NCBI GenBank assembly: GCA_018806985.1
Contig: JADANN010000371.1
Span: 142,501-206,500, forward strand
Length of the DNA: 64,000 nucleotides
Direction of reading: 5' to 3'
Source: Angiostrongylus vasorum
Taxonomy: Eukaryota; Nematoda; Chromadorea; Rhabditida; Metastrongylidae
Part shown: positions 59,530 to 64,000 of the stretch, in pieces
How positions within the stretch are numbered: position 1 is the first letter of the stretch
Layout: the number at the start of each line of letters is the position of its first letter
Notes under the pieces: generated by a model
The model's input: the letters and a program-made list of their open reading frames with translations, nothing else
Databases searched by the model: none
What the model was told of the DNA's origin: nothing
Position numbers and translations under genes: made by a program

Positions 59530-59700
59530 TCCATGCCCTGAAGAAGGCGAAATAGCCGAAACGACAATCACCGACCAACAACAATAACAACAACGTCCAC
59601 GATGGTAACAATGACAGCCGCGACAACGAAAACTTATGCCAAACCCGCATCAGCTCAAAAAGACGGCTTATAAGATCGTATAAAAAATTTCTTTGTTGGT
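59530..59700 (+). repeat. Orphan PLE end with hammerhead-like motif, copy 2
   Basis: CTGAAGA at 59,538-59,544, A, GGCG-AAAT-AGCC hairpin, GAAACGAC at 59,558-59,565, then an AAC-rich stretch and AACCCGCATCAGCTC. Paralogue of 9,535-9,660. Confidence 0.5.
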
Positions 59701-59704
59701 AGCT

Positions 59705-61125
59705 AATTAATATGAATTCTGTTAAACTGTCATGTATATCCGATGTATTAAATAAAAGCAAATAGCAAGAATGCAAAGAGAACGAAGAGAAGAAAGCCAC
59801 TTGTTGATCGGACCAGATGTCCATTTTTCGAGTGCTCCTTTGATACCTTTTTCTTATCAAAGCAAACGTTTCTTGATCAAATGAGCTGGTTTCTATTTAT
59901 ATCAAAGGGTGTCATGAAGGTTTCATTACCCAATGAGAACAACTGAACAGAAAATGACAGTTACTCTATAATGTGTTAAACAATCCACTGGGAAAGTGCA
60001 GCATAACTGGATAGGCGTGGCAGTGACAAGTCAGTAAGTTTTTACATTACTAAGAGTGCTTATTTTCGAGTTGATACCCTTTCCTTGTTGGCTTAAAGAG
60101 ATCAAATTTGGGTGAGAATAGTAGTAGAGGAAAAGACATACGGATCCGTTCAAACTAACCGATTTTGAAGATGTTCAACCCATGAGTGAGTGATGAGAAC
60201 AAGTGAGAACATCAGATGTCGAAGTACCACAGTTTTCTTCGAAATGCTGCAATTCAAGATGGTGAGCGATATATGGACTGGCCCACGTAGCCTTTATGCG
60301 ATTTCATTTTTATTTTGTTTCTATATTCTTTTTGTCAACAGAAAAATTGGTTGGCTAAAACCGTCAGTTTAAAATAAAATAGGCAAGAATGTGTATTTTC
60401 TTTAACGAACATAAACTTACTTTTCTGCTGATGCAGAATTCTGCAGTCGTAGGCAAGTATACCTCCGCAGAGGGAGTGTTGAAATTTTGCTGAAACTCTA
60501 ACGTTTTTGGAACGCAGCCTCATTCATGAAAAATGTTTAAATGCTTGAGAAGTGATGACAAATACAAAGGAGTGTTAGAATTGAACACGAAGATGCATAA
60601 TTTTAGTGAAGAATGTTTAGAAATGTCTGCTTATTATTTCTGCTTAAAACACAAGAAGGACGCGGGTAGCTCCGTGATAGCAACGCTATTTGACATATCT
60701 GCGTTGTTTGTTGGACTTTGCAATGTTCCTGCCCGGTTCTCTATTCTCATAGTCGCGGAATTCGTGCTAGAAATGATCGAGGCGGTTTTCCCATACATCA
60801 AAACTGCGATGGCCTGTGGTGACCACTTTGGAGCACCGTAGAGCGTCTATTCGTGGATTTCAGAGAGCATCGACTAAACCAGCATTCAACAATATATTGA
60901 CCAAAAATTTCAAGCAGCAGTGGGAACTGTATTCGGTCGTAGGGATTACGTCTACATATTGCCATACTTGACTGATTTCCGCAACGAAATAACCATACAG
61001 TGTTGGAGAAACAAGGCAGTACCAAAGAATACTCAATCCTGCTTTTATTATAAACTTGTCAGACCTTCCAAAATCCAGCAGACGTGAGAAGTAGTCATAA
61101 CCTTATTTGTATCAAGAGAAATAAA
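59705..61125 (+). other. Mostly unassigned, with one candidate open frame
   Basis: The plus-strand frame 60,533-60,841 (102 codons) has natural-looking composition with a hydrophobic stretch (LFDISALFVGLCNVPARFSI). It runs into the tail of the second SINE-like repeat (60,860-60,960). There is no family assignment and no paralogue, so I cannot confirm it as a gene. Confidence 0.25.
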
Positions 61126-61129
61126 TTAA

Positions 61130-61350
61130 TCGTTGAAGATTTTGCGAACGTTGTAAGAATTGCTAAATTTTCTTTTGTTTCCACACCATGGAGAAATTGT
61201 GAGAAAATGATGCCCCTCCGTCATAATCCATATTTAATAGAAGCGCGAAACATTCAAAAAGGTGCTGAAGAATTTTGAACTCAATGTCACCTCAGTTGCG
61301 TTCTTCATAATGTTTGTTTTACTTCCTCATCAATATGCATTCTCGAAATG
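61130..61350 (+). repeat. Short third copy of the 22 kb / 45 kb duplicate
   Basis: Shares CATGGAGAAATTG, an AACATTCAAAAAGG stretch and the following 3' part with 22,500-22,660. The frame WRNCEKM is kept as in the 22 kb copy (WRNCEKL). Confidence 0.4.
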
Positions 61351-61364
61351 AAGGATTTTCAACC

Positions 61365-61500
61365 ACAATGATGCTGAGGTATTTACAAAACTCCGAACGG
61401 CAGGTGCCTGCTTTGGAAATCGTACACGTTATTACCCTTACCGGAGACTAACGTGTTCACCACTACACCATTCACGTCCTTCGTTTCGCCAGTCTGAAGG
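61365..61500 (-). repeat. tRNA-like SINE (family 3), copy 10
   Basis: Diverged copy: ATGATGCTGAGGTATTTACA, AACTCCGAACGGCAGG, TCCTTCGTTTCGCC. Confidence 0.5.
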
Positions 61501-61501
61501 G

Positions 61502-63045
61502 CTTTTGTTGACAAAACCTAATGCATTAAAACGCCTTTAAAAGCCTTACTTTCTTTACTCTTATACTACCTAGTGTAGCCATGAGACTTTAGCAGCATTT
61601 CCGTACTACTCCGATCCTGCCGTATCGACGGTCTTTCGGAGTCAGGGAAAGAATGGCTACCTATTTTGCTGTATTGAGTATTTAATACAAACGGATAGCT
61701 TGTTGAGCTCTGAATGTGGTCTTGCTTAAATGCACGCGTTGCTTGGCAATCTCTCAACGATTAGACAACAGGCTCATTGGTGGCAGCCGCCTCCTAGGCG
61801 CCCCCCTCCTATTTACAAGTCACTTTACCAACTTACATAAATCAGGACACATCCATTCATGCATGTTAGAAACAGAGGTGTTTTTGTGTTAAATCACCGC
61901 AGCAGGAATAGGGAGTCTACGTTCCAGATCCACCTGCATGTCATGAAAGCATAAGGTCACTTGGGTGTTATGTGCCATAAGAAAAGTGTACTAAAGCGCA
62001 TCGGGTAGAGGACCCTTGTAAAACGCGCTGGATATGTCGTTAGTTTTTCCTTATTTCTCCAGCTAGTTTTTTGACTCTCATGCCTTCACGATAGGCAAAT
62101 AGGCACAATACTTTCTGGGATGATAGAAGAACTAATACGAGTTATCAACAGACGAAGGCAAGTCACTGCACAACCGAAATATGCACTCATTCCTCCTCTT
62201 TTACGTAGAGTGTCACTGACACCTAGCAATCGTAGGAATGTGTGCCATCTTGTAATATTCTTTGTCGAGCGTCTATTTCAATGGATCAAATGTTTCTTCT
62301 TTGGAGTGCTCCTGCCGGGAAATACACAGATTGTCGCAGGTCGTAAATCGGCAACCAAAGAAATACCTTCTAGAGTAATGAGACGCGAAAAAAGAATTCA
62401 GCACTGATAAAGGGAGCGCCCCTCACTATTATGCCGAAATCTAAAGCCACACTCTCGATTTCACTCCTTAAACGCTTCGCGTTCAAATGTATAGGTGGAG
62501 CAAGGAACTAAAACAGTATTCTGCACCACAATAACCGCATTCCCTAGCACAAAAGGAACTGGATTGATTAATGATTACATGAAAATATCTGCTACGACAA
62601 TCCAGACATCATCATTCGGAGCTGCAGAACATGGGGGGCCCGCTTATCTCAGTGCCAATTCAAAGTCTCATGTAAAAGCACTACGACAAAAATCAACTCT
62701 ATTAGAATCCTCGCTTCGAAACTGGACAATATTGGCATTAATGCTCCATATTTGTTGGCAACTAAAGGTCGCTGGTTTTAACCGCTACCAGTACTTCATT
62801 AGCCAAAAAACTCTGTTATTCCACTGAGATATTTTTCATTCAGGAAACTCTCAGAGATATTGTTTTTTTGACAAGGAATTCCAAAAGTTTTTTTTGATGT
62901 AAGGAAATTCGTCTACGATAGCACTATACTATGGTTAAAGGCAAAAAACAATTCGTTATCGCTTTTTTCGTTATCCTTTTTTCCGATAGCACTGACAGGT
63001 AGCTGGCAGCATCTAACAACAAGAAGACATTTTCTTTTTGAGCAA
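61502..63045. other. Unassigned sequence
   Basis: Frames of up to 110 codons (62,120-62,407 and 62,495-62,827, plus strand) have no recognisable motif. No repeat from elsewhere in the window is seen. Confidence 0.3.
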
Positions 63046-63117
63046 ATTCACCGGACATTAGACCTTTTATTGAGGGGGCGCACGCCACAAGAAAAAAAAA
63101 CCAATATGTAGCACACA

Positions 63118-63286
63118 TCTCTTCCTTTACTGGCGAGCCCAAACGGGTTTGCTACAAATCTCGGTGGTTTGACCTTCATCACATCCATGGTGATTCTAGT
63201 CGAGTGTCCACATCCGCTGCTTCGTATTACGACATAATTTTTCGCTGTCGTCACAATGAGGCTATTCTGGTTTTGCTCATTGCTTT
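63118..63286 (-). CDS. Candidate internal exon, unknown protein
   Basis: On the minus strand, an acceptor-like CACGACAG precedes 63,286. An open frame follows with NSLIVTTAKNYVVIRSSGCG, TRITMDVMKV and PPRFVANPFGLASKGRDVCY, and a donor-like GTTTTT lies near 63,100. GC content is higher than in the flanking AT-rich sequence. No other copy is in the window. I do not recognise the protein; the neighbouring exons were not found. Confidence 0.3.
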
Positions 63287-63359
63287 GCTGTCGTGATAAA
63301 TGCGGCAAAAAAAGTAAAATTGGCGAACTAAAAAAAATGTTCATACGAGTGCCCATGAA

Positions 63360-64000
63360 CTAAACTTTATTCAGTCTCTTATTTTGTCATAAATGTCAAA
63401 ATGCTAGTTGATATTAGCTGAAAGCGGTTTGACTTTATGAGCGAGTCATGATTGTAAGAGTAAGTCCCTTGACGAAGGGAAATGAGTAAAAGGCGACTTG
63501 AAGCCTTGATTTATTCACCGACGAGCTACTAGCGAATTCGAGCAGTTTACGCTCAGATACCCTAAAACAAATAATTTTTTTAATAGATAGCGATTAGAGT
63601 TTATTGGAAAAATAGTAACTGTCGAATGGAGAATATAATCTAACACACTCTGATCACTCTGCATTCAAGAGACGTCTAATGGCAAAATTGACAGCCAAAA
63701 AATATAGATAAAAGAACAAAGAATAGAGCTCCCGACGTTGATCAATATTCAAGGGATACGCCATGCATTTGACTCTATTAAGCGTCGTTTAGAGGTGAAT
63801 GAATACATATTTGGCCTTTCCACTGACTCTCAATGGCCCAGCGATCTATCGCGCCACTGCTGCTATCCACCCACACAAGTCTGGAACCAATTTGCCGACT
63901 CCGAAAGCATAGAAAGGCTTGGTGGGCCATGAGCGCTTGAATGGATTCTACGTAACTGTTCCAGAGCGCTTCCGGCGACTGCTCCACCACGCGACGCGTA
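63360..64000. other. Unassigned sequence to the window end
   Basis: The stretch 63,600-63,700 resembles 41,335-41,425. The last 270 bp have balanced base composition and look like the edge of another repeat or gene, but nothing is recognisable. Confidence 0.3.

Overview
The window is eukaryotic and almost certainly from a nematode, most plausibly a strongylid or other clade V worm. The evidence is a short spliced intron (53 bp) with a GT donor and a TTGCAG or TTTGTAG type acceptor, no bacterial-style gene packing, and a very high load of degenerate retroelements of types common in these genomes. Genus cannot be fixed by eye. Nearly every open frame here is a fragment, and no complete intact gene is visible.

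Three layers make up the sequence. (1) A small host gene family, probably encoding a nematode-restricted secreted or unknown-function protein, is present as at least five decayed or partial copies: A (148-2139), B (terminal exon 4916-5208), E (about 18.4-18.7 kb), C (23.65-23.99 kb) and D (47.56-50.31 kb). Copies A and C carry a short intron inside the last coding region; copies B and D lack it exactly at the splice junction. (2) Two families of RTE-type LINEs (endonuclease plus reverse transcriptase) occur in both orientations: family a at 3.7-4.7, 6.35-8.15, 11.3-13.8, 19.8-21.2, 32.45-35.77, 36.7-37.1, 38.1-40.0, 44.05-44.23 and 53.87-56.64 kb, and family b at 9.76-10.14 and 28.43-31.77 kb. 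The 28.4 kb copy is near full length and sits between 11-bp target-site duplications. (3) Penelope-like elements (PLEs) with GIY-YIG endonuclease and RT remnants lie at 16.2-17.9, 24.87-26.5, 32.0-32.3, 46.05-47.08 and 53.4-53.75 kb. They end in a hammerhead-ribozyme-like motif (CTGANGA, GC-rich hairpin, GAAA) that also recurs as orphans. A tRNA-like SINE family (about ten copies) and a mariner remnant inside a long inverted repeat complete the set.

Large-scale structure: 22.97-32.47 kb and 49.31-53.87 kb are ancient segmental duplicates. Both end in an RTE copy inserted at what looks like the same site (about 32.45 and 53.87 kb). Only the first copy carries later insertions: a PLE (24.87-26.54), a small palindromic PLE end (26.97-27.20) and the full-length RTE-b (28.43-31.77). 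A third partial copy covers 41.78-43.16 kb. This gives a relative insertion chronology.

Stretches such as 14.4-15.3, 18.7-19.8, 40.0-41.4 and 58.9-63 kb show no supported gene; a few candidate exons there are listed with low confidence.
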